From: Sphingomonas sp. BK235
Lineage (GTDB): Bacteria; Pseudomonadota; Alphaproteobacteria; Sphingomonadales; Sphingomonadaceae
Assembly (NCBI RefSeq): GCF_004345855.1
Contig: NZ_SLXN01000004.1
Coordinates: forward strand, 124,001-188,000
Direction of reading: 5' to 3'
Length of the DNA stretch: 64,000 nt
Positions 18,469 to 27,599 of the stretch are shown here, piece after piece; positions within the stretch are counted from its first letter, which is position 1; each line of letters opens with the position of its first letter. The notes beneath the pieces were generated by a model that searched no databases, was not told where the DNA came from, and saw nothing but the letters and a program-made list of their open reading frames with translations. The translations under genes and the position numbers were made by a program.

Positions 18469-18965
18469 GGCGTCTCTTCCCCTGTGGTGTCGGCCGACGC
18501 GCTATCCGCCGCGGCGGTGGCGGCGAGGCGGCGGAACTGCTCGAGCCAGGCTGCCGGCTGGCGCCGCGGCCGACCGTCGGCGCCGACCAGCGCGGCGGTG
18601 ACCTCTGCCCGCGCCAGCATTTCCGCGCCGCGCCTGACTGTCTGATGAATGACCACGCTGGCGGCGCGCGCCTGCGCCACCTCGCTCTCCACCAGCAGCG
18701 CGTCGCCGAGCCGCGCGGGGGCGGCGTAGCGGATGTGCAGGTCGGCGATGGCATAGGCGCCGCCGCCCGCCTCATGATGCGCGCGCTGGTCGATCCCGGC
18801 GACGTGGAGCATGTCGGAACGGGCGCGCTCCATGTAGCGCAGGTAATTGGCGTGGTAGACCACGCCGGAGAGATCGGTGTCCTCGAAATAGACGCGCAGC
18901 GGGAAGAGATGCACCCTCCCCGCGAACCGCCCCTCCGCTGGCTGATCCTGGCCGCCCGCCGTCAT
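18465..18965 (-). CDS. ybgC: Tol-Pal associated acyl-CoA thioesterase YbgC
   Basis: This 166-residue hotdog-fold thioesterase is usually the first gene of the tol-pal operon and acts on acyl-CoA or acyl-ACP at the cytoplasmic membrane. The catalytic signature VYFEDTDLSGVVYHANYLRY is at about 25-44, with the catalytic aspartate at D31. tolQ follows with a 4-base overlap. Confidence 0.95.
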   Translation of the reverse strand: MTAGGQDQPAEGRFAGRVHLFPLRVYFEDTDLSGVVYHANYLRYMERARSDMLHVAGIDQRAHHEAGGGAYAIADLHIRYAAPARLGDALLVESEVAQARAASVVIHQTVRRGAEMLARAEVTAALVGADGRPRRQPAAWLEQFRRLAATAAADSASADTTGEETP

Positions 18966-19024
18966 GGCTGAGGCTGGTAACCGATGCGCCGGGGGGTGGG
19001 AACCCCGCTTGGGGATGACGTGGG

Positions 19025-20020
19025 TCAGCGCGGCACGGCGGCGGGCGCGTCATAGACTCCGCCGGGCGCGGCCGCGACGAAGCGGTCGGGCGCGATCCCC
19101 GCCGCCGCCAGCGCCGCGGCGAGCGCGTCGCGCGGCGCCTCGCGCGCCTCGTCGGTGAGCTGGAACGTGCCCCAATGGATCCCCAGCGCGCGCCGCGCGC
19201 CCACCGCGGCGAAGATCCGCACCGCCTCGGCGGGATCGACGTGCTGCGGCGCCATGAACCAGCGCGGCTCATAGGCGCCGATCGGGATCAGCGCGAGATC
19301 GGGCGCGCCGAGCCGCGCGCCGATCTGCGTGAAGAGCGCGCCGTCGCCATAGCCGGTGTCGCCCGCGAACCACAGCCGCTGCCCCGCCACCTCGAGCGCG
19401 TGCCCCGCCCACAGTGACATGCGCGCGTCGCGCGGGCTGCGATTGCTCCAGTGGAGCGCTGGCGTGAGCGTGCTGGTCATCGCGTCGTCGAGCGCGAGCC
19501 GCTGCCACCAGTCGCCCGCGATCGTGCGTGCGCCGGGGACCGCGGCGCGCACGATCGCGTCGACCCCGAGAGGGGTGGCGATCAGCGGCGCGTGCGCGGC
19601 GTGGAGCCGGCGCAGCGTCGCGACGTCGAGATGGTCGTAGTGGCAATGGCTCAGCAGCACCGCGTCGATCGGCGGCAGATCGTCGAAGGCGATCCCCGGC
19701 GCGGTGACGCGGCGCGGCCCCGCGAAGCGTACCGGGCTGGCCCGTTCCGACCACAGCGGGTCGGTGAGCAGGTTGCGCCCCGCGACCTGGATCAGCAGCG
19801 CGGCATGGCCCACCATCGTGACGCGCAGCCGGTCGACCCGCGCCGCGGGCAGCGCCGGCGTGACCGCGACCGCGCGCGGCCAGCGCGCCGCGGCGCCTGC
19901 GAGCTTCCAGCGCAGCAGCGCGCGCAGCGTGCCGCGCGCGGGCGGCGCGCCCGGGTTGAAGAAGCGCGTGCCGTCGTAATGATCGCTCGACGGCCCGTCG
20001 TAATAAGGATTGTGCGCCAT
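19025..20020 (-). CDS. MBL-fold metal-dependent hydrolase (NAPE-PLD-like)
   Basis: This 331-residue protein has the metallo-beta-lactamase fold. The metal motif HXHXDH is seen as SHCHYDHLD (H125, H127, D129, H130), with WFAGDTGYGD and GIHWGTFQL as later ligand regions. The N-terminal HNPYYDGPSSDHYDGTRFFN stretch is typical of the branch related to N-acyl-phosphatidylethanolamine phospholipase D and UlaG. Substrate is unknown. The frame is open upstream into ugd, but the ATG at 20020 gives the conserved N-terminus. It lies between ugd and ybgC on the same strand. Confidence 0.85.
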   Translation of the reverse strand: MAHNPYYDGPSSDHYDGTRFFNPGAPPARGTLRALLRWKLAGAAARWPRAVAVTPALPAARVDRLRVTMVGHAALLIQVAGRNLLTDPLWSERASPVRFAGPRRVTAPGIAFDDLPPIDAVLLSHCHYDHLDVATLRRLHAAHAPLIATPLGVDAIVRAAVPGARTIAGDWWQRLALDDAMTSTLTPALHWSNRSPRDARMSLWAGHALEVAGQRLWFAGDTGYGDGALFTQIGARLGAPDLALIPIGAYEPRWFMAPQHVDPAEAVRIFAAVGARRALGIHWGTFQLTDEAREAPRDALAAALAAAGIAPDRFVAAAPGGVYDAPAAVPR

Positions 20021-20124
20021 GCGCGCGACGCTAGCCGCTGCCAGCCGGCGACGGAACCGCGCACGGCCGCTCGGCGTGTCGGGTCTGAGCTGGGCGGGCC
20101 TCGGCGAGACCCGCCCCGTAAGCG

Positions 20125-21426
20125 TCAGCGCCCGATGCTGGTGTACTGGAACCCCGCCGCGGCGATCTCGTCGGGATTGTAGATGTTGCGCAGGTCGATC
20201 AGCACCGGCGCCTTGAGCAGCGACTTGACGCGGTCGAGGTCGAGCGCGCGGAACTGGTCCCATTCGGTGACGATGGCGAGCGCGTCCGCGCCCTCGATCG
20301 CCTCATAGGGGCCGGTGCAATAGGTGACGTTGTCCAGCACCTTCTGCGCCTGCTCGGTGCCCTCGGGATCATAGGCCTTCACCGTCGCGCCGGCGTCCTG
20401 CAGCGTCTGGATCACCGAGATCGCCGGGGAGTCGCGCATGTCGTCGGTGTTGGGCTTGAAGGTCAGTCCCAGCACCGCGACCGTCTTGCCGCGCACGTCG
20501 TCACCCATCGCATGGACGATCTTGCGCCCCATCGCGCGCTTGCGATTGTCGTTCACCGCGACCACCGCCTCGACGATGCGCTGCGGCGCGTCATAGTCCT
20601 GGCTGGTCTTGAGCAGCGCCAGCGTGTCCTTGGGGAAGCACGAGCCGCCATAGCCCGGCCCGGCGTGGAGGAACTTCGAGCCGATGCGATTGTCGAGCCC
20701 GATGCCGCGGCTGACGTCCTTCACGTCCGCGCCCACCTTCTCGCACAGGTCGGCGATCTCGTTGATGAAGGTGATCTTGGTCGCGAGGAAGGCGTTGCCG
20801 GCATATTTGATCAGCTCGGCGGTGCGGCGCTTGGTCACCAGGATCGGCGCGGCGTTGAGGTAGAGCGGGCGGTACACCTGGCGCATCACCTCGGTGGCGC
20901 GATCGTCCTCGGAGCCGATGACGATGCGGTCGGGACGCTTGAAGTCGTCGATCGCGGCGCCCTCGCGCAGGAACTCGGGGTTGGACACCACGCCGAAATC
21001 GGCGTCGGGCGCGGCCTCGCCGATGATCCGCTCGACCTCGTCGCCGGTGCCCACCGGGACGGTCGACTTGGTGACGATCACGGTATAGCCGTCGAGCGCC
21101 TCGCCGATCTCCTTGGCGGCGGCATAGACATAGGACAGATCGGCGTGGCCGTCGCCGCGGCGCGACGGGGTGCCGACCGCGATGAACACCGCGTCCGCGC
21201 CCGTCACGCCCTCCTTGAGGTCGGTGGTGAAGCGCAGCCGCCCCGCCTGGACGTTGCGCGCCACCAGATCCTCCAGACCCGGCTCGTAGATCGGCATCTT
21301 GCCCGCGAGCAGCCGCTCGATCTTGCCCGCGTCCTTGTCGACGCACACGACGTCATGCCCGAAGTCCGCGAAGCAGGTGCCCGACACCAGCCCGACATAG
21401 CCCGAACCGATCATGGTGATGCGCAA
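20125..21426 (-). CDS. ugd: UDP-glucose 6-dehydrogenase
   Basis: This 433-residue cytoplasmic enzyme oxidises UDP-glucose to UDP-glucuronate for polysaccharide synthesis. The Rossmann motif GSGYVGLVSG lies at the N-terminus, and the catalytic cysteine is in GYGGSCFPKD at about residue 260. FKPNTDDMRDSPA and the C-terminal NAD/UDP-binding domain follow. The start is TTG at 21426, supported by GAGGAG eight bases upstream and by the conserved RITMIGSGYVG N-terminus; an ATG four codons later is possible. No other polysaccharide gene is adjacent. Confidence 0.95.
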   Translation of the reverse strand: MRITMIGSGYVGLVSGTCFADFGHDVVCVDKDAGKIERLLAGKMPIYEPGLEDLVARNVQAGRLRFTTDLKEGVTGADAVFIAVGTPSRRGDGHADLSYVYAAAKEIGEALDGYTVIVTKSTVPVGTGDEVERIIGEAAPDADFGVVSNPEFLREGAAIDDFKRPDRIVIGSEDDRATEVMRQVYRPLYLNAAPILVTKRRTAELIKYAGNAFLATKITFINEIADLCEKVGADVKDVSRGIGLDNRIGSKFLHAGPGYGGSCFPKDTLALLKTSQDYDAPQRIVEAVVAVNDNRKRAMGRKIVHAMGDDVRGKTVAVLGLTFKPNTDDMRDSPAISVIQTLQDAGATVKAYDPEGTEQAQKVLDNVTYCTGPYEAIEGADALAIVTEWDQFRALDLDRVKSLLKAPVLIDLRNIYNPDEIAAAGFQYTSIGR

Positions 21427-21675
21427 GATGGTCGCTCCTCATTCTCTTGGCGCTGTGCAGCGCGCGTCCCTCGGCGACGCGCTACCCACTCGCGCGCGGC
21501 CATGACAAGTCTTCTCATGTGCAGTGCAGCATACAAGTGGTCGGATTCGGGGCGGTAGCGCGGTGAAACACCGCGGCCGGGCACGATCGGCTGCCCCACC
21601 GAAACGGAGGCGAAGGCGATGGTCAGCGCGCCGCCGCCGCGCTAGCGTCGCGCCATCCGCCTGGGGAGTGCGCCG

Positions 21676-22605
21676 GTGATGCCGTTACACCTCGCTCTGG
21701 CGCTGGCGGGCGCGATCGCCCCCGCCGCGCTGCCGCAACAGCCCGCCGCCCCGCGCGATCCCGCCGCTGCGCCCGCCGCCCCCGCTCCTTCGGCCGAGCC
21801 GCTCGTCGCGGTGGCGCCCGAGCACCAGCGCGTCGCGGCGAACGGCGACATCATCGTCGCCGCGCCGCCGCGCCGCGTCATCAGCAACCAGGTGCGCACG
21901 CTGATCGGGCCGGAATCGCAGAACCAGCCGCTGGCGCGCTATCAGCAGCCGCTGTGCGTCGCGGTGGCGGGGCTGCCGCGCGACGTCAACGGCACGATCG
22001 CCAATCGCGTGCTGGACGATGCCGAGGCCGTGGGCATCAGGCTGGCGGGAAGGCGCTGCACCCCCAATACGATGATCCTGTTCGTCGACGACGCGCACGC
22101 GCAGGTCAGCCGGATGGTGAAGCGCGGCCATCGCGCGCTGCTGGGCGTCGGCTGGCCGGTGCGGCGCGCGCTGCTCCGCGCCACCGGCCCCGCCTTCGCC
22201 TGGCGGCTGACCGAGCTACGCACCCGCGGCGGCGAACCCGCCGGCCCGGAGCCCGGCCCGCCGGTGTTCCGCAACGCCGACGTGACGCGGATCGACCATC
22301 CGGTGCGGCTGGACGTGGTGGGCGCGGTGCTGATCGTCGAGCGCCGCGCCGCGATCGGCAAAACCCCGCAGCAGCTCGGCGACTATGCCGCGCTGCGGTT
22401 GCTGGCGGGGGCGCTGCAGCCGGCGGGGACGGGGTTGCCGACGATGCTCCGGCTGTTCGATCCCGACGCCCCCGCGCCCGCGGCGCTGACCGCGTTCGAC
22501 CGCGGCTTCCTGCGCGGGCTGTACCTCGGCCCCGCCACCGCGCGCCAGGGCGCCCAGCGCGCGCGCATGACCAGCGCGATCGTGCGCGAGAGCGCCGCGC
22601 CCTGA
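21676..22605 (+). CDS. Conserved secreted protein of unknown function
   Basis: This protein of about 309 residues has a signal peptide (MPLHLALALAGAIAPAALPQ) followed by a proline/alanine-rich stretch. The mature part has a CVAVAGLP...RVLDDAEAVGIRLAG...CTPNTMILFVDD pattern with two cysteines that could form a disulfide (about 94 and 128), and later DVVGAVLIVERRAAIGKTP. I recognise no enzyme motif. The layout resembles exported hypothetical proteins common in sphingomonads. GTG at 21676 and ATG at 21679 are both possible starts. It stands alone, divergent from ugd, with a repeat cluster downstream. Confidence 0.75.
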   Translation: MMPLHLALALAGAIAPAALPQQPAAPRDPAAAPAAPAPSAEPLVAVAPEHQRVAANGDIIVAAPPRRVISNQVRTLIGPESQNQPLARYQQPLCVAVAGLPRDVNGTIANRVLDDAEAVGIRLAGRRCTPNTMILFVDDAHAQVSRMVKRGHRALLGVGWPVRRALLRATGPAFAWRLTELRTRGGEPAGPEPGPPVFRNADVTRIDHPVRLDVVGAVLIVERRAAIGKTPQQLGDYAALRLLAGALQPAGTGLPTMLRLFDPDAPAPAALTAFDRGFLRGLYLGPATARQGAQRARMTSAIVRESAAP

Positions 22606-22751
22606 GAGGTAGGACCGTCGGCGGTGGTCATGCTCCGGCGAGCGTCCCAGCACGACGGTGTGACGAGCGGGATCAGGCGCTCGTCTCTCGCCATTGCCCG
22701 CTCGACCGGGGTGTCCATGGCGCCGCTACAATCGCTGGGCTCGCTCTCGCG

Positions 22752-22853
22752 GGCGGATGGATCCCGGCGCGAGGGCCGGGATGACGGTGGTGGGAGCGGC
22801 CCGCCGCCCTCGTCATCCCGGGCTCGACCCGGGATCCATGGTGCCGCGAGGGT
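22752..22853. repeat. Two half elements of the GTCATCCCGG repeat back to back
   Basis: A right half (GGATGGATCCCGGCGCGAGG ending GATGACG) is followed after about 25 bases by a left half (CGTCATCCCGGGCTCGACCC ending GCCGCGAG). The order is inside-out compared with a complete element, as if one element had been inserted in, or recombined with, another. It occupies most of the 335-base gap before rsmI, which holds no visible gene. Confidence 0.85.
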
Positions 22854-22940
22854 CACCGATGTGGCGCGCCTGGAACAAGGAACCCGGCTCGAGGAGAGAC
22901 CTCCAGCTGGCCCGACATCTGCCTTCGCCCCCCTTCCGCC

Positions 22941-23798
22941 TCAATCCTCGACAGCCTCCCCCTTGAGCGCGAGCGCGCGCGCGTAGAGCGCGCGGCGGTC
23001 GAGCCCGAGCGCCTTGGCCACCTCCCCCGCCGCCTTGGACGCGGGCAGCCGCGTCAGCGCGTCGCGCAGCGCCGCCTCGGCCTCGTCCAGGCTCGCGGGC
23101 GCGGGCGGCGCGGGCGGCGCCACCACCACCACGATCTCGCCGCGGGGCGGCGCCTCGGCGTAGCGCGCCGCGAGCGCGGCGAGATCGCCCGTCACCGCTT
23201 CCTCGAACTTCTTGGTGATCTCGCGACACACCGCCGCCTCGCGCGCGCCCAGCTCCGCCGCCAGCGCGGCGAGGCACGCCGCCAGCCGCGGCCCCGATTC
23301 GTACAGCACCAGCGTCGCGCGCACCGCCGCCACCTCGCGGATCGCCTCGGCGCGCGCCTGCTCCTTGGGCGGCAGGAAGCCGAGGAACAGGAAGCGGTCG
23401 GTCGGCAGCCCCGCCAGCGTCAGCGCCGCCACCGCGGCACAGGCGCCGGGCACGGTGACGACGTGGCGCCCCGCCGCGCGCGCCTCGCGCACCAGCTTGT
23501 AGCCCGGATCGGAGATCAGCGGCGTCCCCGCGTCCGACACCAGCGCCACCACCTCGCTCGCCATCCGCTCGATCAGCCGCGGGCGCATCTCGGCGGCATT
23601 ATGATCGTGATAGGGCAGCATCGGCCGCTTGACGCCGATATGGCGCAGCAGCCCGGCGGTGACGCGCGTGTCCTCCACCGCGATGACGGCGGCGGCGGCG
23701 AGCACCTCGGCGGCGCGCGGCGAGAGATCGCCGAGATTGCCGATCGGGGTGGCGACGATGTAGAGCCCGGGGAGTAGAGAGTTCACGGGAGTTGTCAT
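22941..23798 (-). CDS. rsmI: 16S rRNA (cytidine-2'-O)-methyltransferase RsmI
   Basis: This 285-residue SAM-dependent enzyme methylates the ribose of C1402 in the decoding centre of 16S rRNA. Family motifs include YIVATPIGNLGDLS near the N-terminus, VIAVEDTR, VALVSDAGTPLISDPGYKLV and FLFLGFLP. Length is normal. The frame extends upstream, but the TPIGNLGD position fixes the start at or close to 23798. That ATG and the ATG of the divergent lipoprotein share the palindrome CATG at 23796-23799. Confidence 0.95.
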   Translation of the reverse strand: MTTPVNSLLPGLYIVATPIGNLGDLSPRAAEVLAAAAVIAVEDTRVTAGLLRHIGVKRPMLPYHDHNAAEMRPRLIERMASEVVALVSDAGTPLISDPGYKLVREARAAGRHVVTVPGACAAVAALTLAGLPTDRFLFLGFLPPKEQARAEAIREVAAVRATLVLYESGPRLAACLAALAAELGAREAAVCREITKKFEEAVTGDLAALAARYAEAPPRGEIVVVVAPPAPPAPASLDEAEAALRDALTRLPASKAAGEVAKALGLDRRALYARALALKGEAVED

Positions 23799-24996
23799 GG
23801 CAGAGGCGATCGGGCGGCCGCAATGGTCGAGCGTAGTGAGCCGGTTGGTCGCGGTCACCGGCGCGCTGCTGCTCGCGGCCTGCTCGACGGTGGTGCCGCG
23901 CGCCCCCGTCGAGCAGCCGCGCGCGCCAACCAACGCGCCGCCGCCGCGCGACGCCGCGCCCGAGGTGGTCAGCGGCCTGCCGCGCGATACCGAGCGGCAC
24001 CGGGTCGCACTGCTGGTGCCGCTGTCGGGCAGCAACGCCGGCGTGGGGCGCAGCCTCGCCAACGCCACGCAGCTGGCGCTGCTCGACACGCGCAACGCGC
24101 AGGTGCGGATCACCAGCTACGACACCGCCACCGGCGCGGCGCAGGCCGCGTCGCGCGCGATCGCGGACGGCGCGCAGCTGATCCTGGGGCCGCTGCTCGC
24201 CGAGGACGTGCGCGCGGTGGCGCCGATCGCGCGCGCCGCCAAGGTGCCGGTCCTGTCCTTCTCCAACGACACCGGCGTGGCGGGCAACGGCACCTATGTG
24301 CTGGGCTATGCGCCCGCCCAGTCGATCGATCGCGTCGTCGGTTATGCCCGCTCGCGCGGGATGAACAATTTCGGCGGGCTGGTCCCCAATGCGCTGTACG
24401 GCAGCCGCGCCTCCACCGCCTTCCTGCGCGCGGTCGAGCAGGCCGGCGGGCGCGTCGTCTCGCTCCAGACCTATGATCGCGGGCCGGGCGCGCTGGGCGC
24501 GGCGGTGCAGCGCATGGCCAAGGACGCGCCCTTCGACGCGATCCTGATCGCGGACAGCGCCGGCTCCGCCACCGCGGCGGTGCCGTTGCTCCGCCGCACC
24601 AGCCCGTCGGCGCAGATCCTCGGCACCGAATTGTGGAACGCCGACAAGGGCGCCGCCGCGCCCGCGCTGAGCGGATCGTGGTTCGCCAGCGTGCCCGACG
24701 ACCTGTACCGCCAATATGCGCGCAACTATCGCACGCGCTTCAACGCCGCGCCCTATCGGCTGTCGAGCCTGGGCTATGATTCGGTGCTGCTGGTGGTGCG
24801 GATCGCGCGCGACTGGCGGCCGGGCACCGCCTTCCCCGAGCCGCGGCTGCGCGACGCCGACGGCTTCGCGGGAATCGACGGCGCGTTCCGCTTCGGCCGC
24901 GACGGCGTCGCCGAGCGCGCGCTGGAGGTGAAGGAGCTGCGCACCGGCGGCGCGGTGGCGGTCTCGCCCGCGCCGACGGGGTTCGCGGGCAAGTGA
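23797..24996 (+). CDS. LpoA-like penicillin-binding protein activator lipoprotein
   Basis: This 399-residue protein is a predicted outer-membrane lipoprotein (lipobox LAAC, C29) with a periplasmic-binding-protein fold like the C-terminal domain of LpoA/YraM, which activates class A penicillin-binding proteins. Visible features are the opening VALLVPLSGSNAGVGRSLAN, LILGPLLAEDV and VLSFSNDTGVAGNGTYVLG. It lacks the long TPR N-domain of gammaproteobacterial LpoA. Pairing with divergent rsmI matches the yraL-yraM arrangement. An alternative GTG start at 23836 would give a shorter signal peptide and remove the start-codon overlap. Confidence 0.85.
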   Translation: MAEAIGRPQWSSVVSRLVAVTGALLLAACSTVVPRAPVEQPRAPTNAPPPRDAAPEVVSGLPRDTERHRVALLVPLSGSNAGVGRSLANATQLALLDTRNAQVRITSYDTATGAAQAASRAIADGAQLILGPLLAEDVRAVAPIARAAKVPVLSFSNDTGVAGNGTYVLGYAPAQSIDRVVGYARSRGMNNFGGLVPNALYGSRASTAFLRAVEQAGGRVVSLQTYDRGPGALGAAVQRMAKDAPFDAILIADSAGSATAAVPLLRRTSPSAQILGTELWNADKGAAAPALSGSWFASVPDDLYRQYARNYRTRFNAAPYRLSSLGYDSVLLVVRIARDWRPGTAFPEPRLRDADGFAGIDGAFRFGRDGVAERALEVKELRTGGAVAVSPAPTGFAGK

Positions 24997-25859
24997 GCGC
25001 CGGCGCGACGCGCCCGCGTCGCAGCGCATTGTTCCTCCCCGCCGCCAACCCGCGCGCGATCGCCAAGGCGGCGACGCTCCCCTGCGACGCGGTGATCCTC
25101 GACCTGGAGGATTCGGTCGCGCCGACCGCCAAGCCCGCGGCGCGCGCCGCGGCGGTGGCGGCACTGGCGGCGGGCGGCTGGGGACACCGCGAGCGCGTCG
25201 TGCGCGTCAACGCCGCCGACACCGACTGGGGCGCGGAGGATCTCGCCGCGCTGCGCGGCGCGGCGCTCGACGCGGTGCTGCTCCCCAAGGTGGCGGACGC
25301 CGACTCGCTGCGCGCCGCACGTGCCGCGCTGGGCGACGGACCCGCCTTATGGGCGATGATCGAGACGGTGGCGGGCGTGGCCGCGCTGCGCGCGATCGCG
25401 GCGGCGGCGCGGGAGGTCGGACTGGTCGCGCTGGTGCTCGGGCCGAATGACCTGGCGCGCGAGCTGCGCTGTAGCCCGGGCGAGGATCGCGCGCCGCTCT
25501 GGCCGATCCTGACCGAGCTGGTGCTGGCGGCGCGGTGGGGCGGGGTCGCGGCGCTCGACGGCGTCACCAACACGATCGACGACACCGCGGCGATCGAGCG
25601 CGCGTGCGCGCAGGGCGCGCGCTGGGGCTTCGACGGCAAGACGCTGATCCACCCGGCACAGATCGCCCCGGCCAACCGCGCCTTCGCCCCCTCCCCCGCG
25701 GCGGTGGCGCGCGCCGAGGCGATCGTCGCCGCCTTCGCGCTGCCCGACCATGCCGCGCTCGGCGTGATCCGCGTCGAGGGCGAGATGGTGGAGCGACTCC
25801 ATCTCGCCGAGGCGGAGCGCGTGATCGCGCTTCATCGCGCGATCACGGGAGGCGACTGA
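24993..25859 (+). CDS. HpcH/HpaI aldolase family CoA ester lyase (CitE-like)
   Basis: This 288-residue protein resembles citrate lyase beta / malyl-CoA lyase type enzymes that cleave or form carbon bonds in acyl-CoA substrates using Mg2+. Motifs are RSALFLPAANPRAIAKAA (substrate CoA region), VILDLEDSVAP, MIETVAGV (metal-binding glutamate) and GFDGKTLIHPAQI, all typical of the CitE family. The GTG start overlaps the upstream lipoprotein stop as GTGA. No other citrate lyase subunit is nearby, so it is a stand-alone CitE-like enzyme, and its exact substrate is open. Confidence 0.88.
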   Translation: MSAGATRPRRSALFLPAANPRAIAKAATLPCDAVILDLEDSVAPTAKPAARAAAVAALAAGGWGHRERVVRVNAADTDWGAEDLAALRGAALDAVLLPKVADADSLRAARAALGDGPALWAMIETVAGVAALRAIAAAAREVGLVALVLGPNDLARELRCSPGEDRAPLWPILTELVLAARWGGVAALDGVTNTIDDTAAIERACAQGARWGFDGKTLIHPAQIAPANRAFAPSPAAVARAEAIVAAFALPDHAALGVIRVEGEMVERLHLAEAERVIALHRAITGGD

Positions 25860-26045
25860 GACGCGCCTGACCTCCGCGCGATCATCCCTGGCGCGGCGCG
25901 GGATCCGGGTCGCGCACGCGGGGAATGTTGCTCCCGCGGACGAGTGGGTGCGGGCCGAGAAACGGCGGGCGGCGCGGCTGGTCTGAGCGGTCGCTGAACC
26001 GCAAGCGGCTGATCCGCCGCGATGAAGGACAGCTTCTTTCATCAC

Positions 26046-26325
26046 CGTCATCCCGGCCTTGCGCCGGGATCCATGCTTCCGCGAGCGCAACACCGATGTC
26101 CCTCGCGGCACCATGGGTCGGACCCAAAAGGTTCATTGTCGCGGAAGCGGCTTGCCCCCGTCATCCCGGGCTCGCCCCGGGATCCATGGTGCCGCTAGAG
26201 CAGCGGGCGTTGCTCTCGCGGAAGTATGGATCCCGGCGCGAGGCCGGGATGACGATGAGGGAAGAGAAAGCCGCTTTTTGGGTCGGCGCCAGTGGATCCC
26301 GGGTCGAGCCCGGGATGACGATCAG
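26046..26325. repeat. Nested composite of GTCATCCCGG and ACCCAAAAGGTTCATT repeats
   Basis: This occupies much of the 630-base gap between the CitE-like gene and the next lipoprotein. The left half of one palindrome begins near 26047, and its right half appears only at about 26291-26323. Between them is an inverted pair, GGTCGGACCCAAAAGG near 26116 and CTTTTTGGGTCGGC near 26273. Inside that pair is a complete element at 26158-26255. The three-layer order is the same as at 5822-6167. The flanks (25,860-26,045 and 26,326-26,489) show no gene. Confidence 0.88.
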
Positions 26326-26489
26326 GGCGAGCCACCTCCTCGACAACGGGCCTCTTTTGACTCGTATTCGTGGGAACCGAACCGGGTTCGGGATGGCGCT
26401 GGTGGGAAGGGATCGCCTCGGCGCGGGCCAAGGACGGACAGGCGCTCAACCCCCTATCAGGCCTCGCTCCGGACGTCGTGCCGGCGCGC

Positions 26490-26990
26490 TCAGTCGCGGC
26501 AATAGCCCTCGCCGGCCTTGACCGTCAGGCAATCCTTCTTGCCGTCGAGATATTTCAGCCCGGTCGCGGCGCCGTCGCTGGGGCGGAGCAGCTCCTTGGT
26601 GCCCTCGCGCTCGAACGCGATCCCGTCCGCGGTGACGGTGCCGTCATAGCTGCCCTTGTCGTCGAGGCTCCATTGCATCGCGAGCGTCACCGCCGCGTCG
26701 CTCCCGGCGCGCGGCGTGACGACGAGATTGAGCCCCTCCACGCCGCGCCACCGGCCGAGATAGTCGCCCCGCGCGCGCTGTGCACCGGCAGCATTGGGGG
26801 CACCGGCAGCATCGGGGACACCGGCAGTGGCCTCGGGCGCGATCACATTGGCCGCGGGCACCGATGTGGTGGCGACCTCCGGGGCGGCGGTTGCGTCGGC
26901 CGCAGCCCCGGAGCCCTCATTGCCCGGTGCCGGGCCGCCGCATCCGGCGAGAAGCAGGGCGGCGGCGGTGGCGAGCGCGGGCATCTTCAT
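26490..26990 (-). CDS. Small lipoprotein of unknown function
   Basis: This is a 166-residue predicted lipoprotein with lipobox LAGC within the first 18 residues. An alanine-rich disordered linker of about 55 residues leads to a small C-terminal domain containing YLGRWRGVEGLNLVV and ending KKDCLTVKAGEGYCRD, with two cysteines likely to pair. The linker contains a short tandem of AGAPNAAGA type units. I do not recognise the domain. It may be outer-membrane attached. It is divergent from rpiB. Confidence 0.75.
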   Translation of the reverse strand: MKMPALATAAALLLAGCGGPAPGNEGSGAAADATAAPEVATTSVPAANVIAPEATAGVPDAAGAPNAAGAQRARGDYLGRWRGVEGLNLVVTPRAGSDAAVTLAMQWSLDDKGSYDGTVTADGIAFEREGTKELLRPSDGAATGLKYLDGKKDCLTVKAGEGYCRD

Positions 26991-27164
26991 GCGCGCTCAA
27001 CTCACCAGCGGCGCGCGCCGTTCCCACCGGCCATCGCGGCGCCCGGGCGCATCGCGGCGCTGCCGGTCAGGGCGCGGCGCCATTGCCGCTTGACTGCGCG
27101 GCCCCCCGGGGGCACGCGGCACGCGTCGCGGGCGATCGCCCGCCCGTGCCCGGAGAGTCTTCCC

Positions 27165-27599
27165 GTGCGAGTCGCCATCGCCACCGACCATGCCGCCTTC
27201 GCGCTCAAACAGGAGCTCAAGGCCTGGCTCAACGAGCAGGGCCATGCCGTGCTCGACCTCGGCACCGACGGCACCGCCAGCGTCGACTATCCGCACTACG
27301 GCCGCAAGCTCGCCGAGGCGCTCGCCGCCGGGCAGGCCGAGCGCGGCATCGCGCTGTGCGGCTCGGGCATCGGCATCATGATCGCGGCCAACCGCCACCC
27401 CGCGGTACGATGCGCGCTCGTCAGCGAGCCGCTGTCCGCCGCGCTCGCACGCAGCCACAATGACGCCAACGCCATCGCGCTGGGCGCGCGGCTGATCGGT
27501 CTCGACATGGCCAAACGGTGCGTCGCCACCTTCCTCGCGACCGATTTCCTCGGCGGGCGCCATGCCGCCCGCGTCGACATGCTCAAGGAGCCCGTATGA
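27165..27599 (+). CDS. rpiB: Ribose-5-phosphate isomerase B
   Basis: This 144-residue cytoplasmic enzyme interconverts ribose 5-phosphate and ribulose 5-phosphate. RpiB/LacAB features are present: ATDHAAF (D8, H9), the catalytic cysteine in ALCGSGIGI (C65), and the [16 protein letters not shown] phosphate and substrate region. The GTG start is preceded by GGAGAG at seven bases. Its stop overlaps the glyA start as ATGA. It opens a run rpiB-glyA-small protein-nrdR. Confidence 0.95.
   Translation: MRVAIATDHAAFALKQELKAWLNEQGHAVLDLGTDGTASVDYPHYGRKLAEALAAGQAERGIALCGSGIGIMIAANRHPAVRCALVSEPLSAALARSHNDANAIALGARLIGLDMAKRCVATFLATDFLGGRHAARVDMLKEPV

Noticed and set aside
26370..27164. N-terminal extension of RpiB
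   Set aside because: It overlaps the lipoprotein gene on the other strand and has no RpiB similarity; the GTG at 27165 gives the normal family length.
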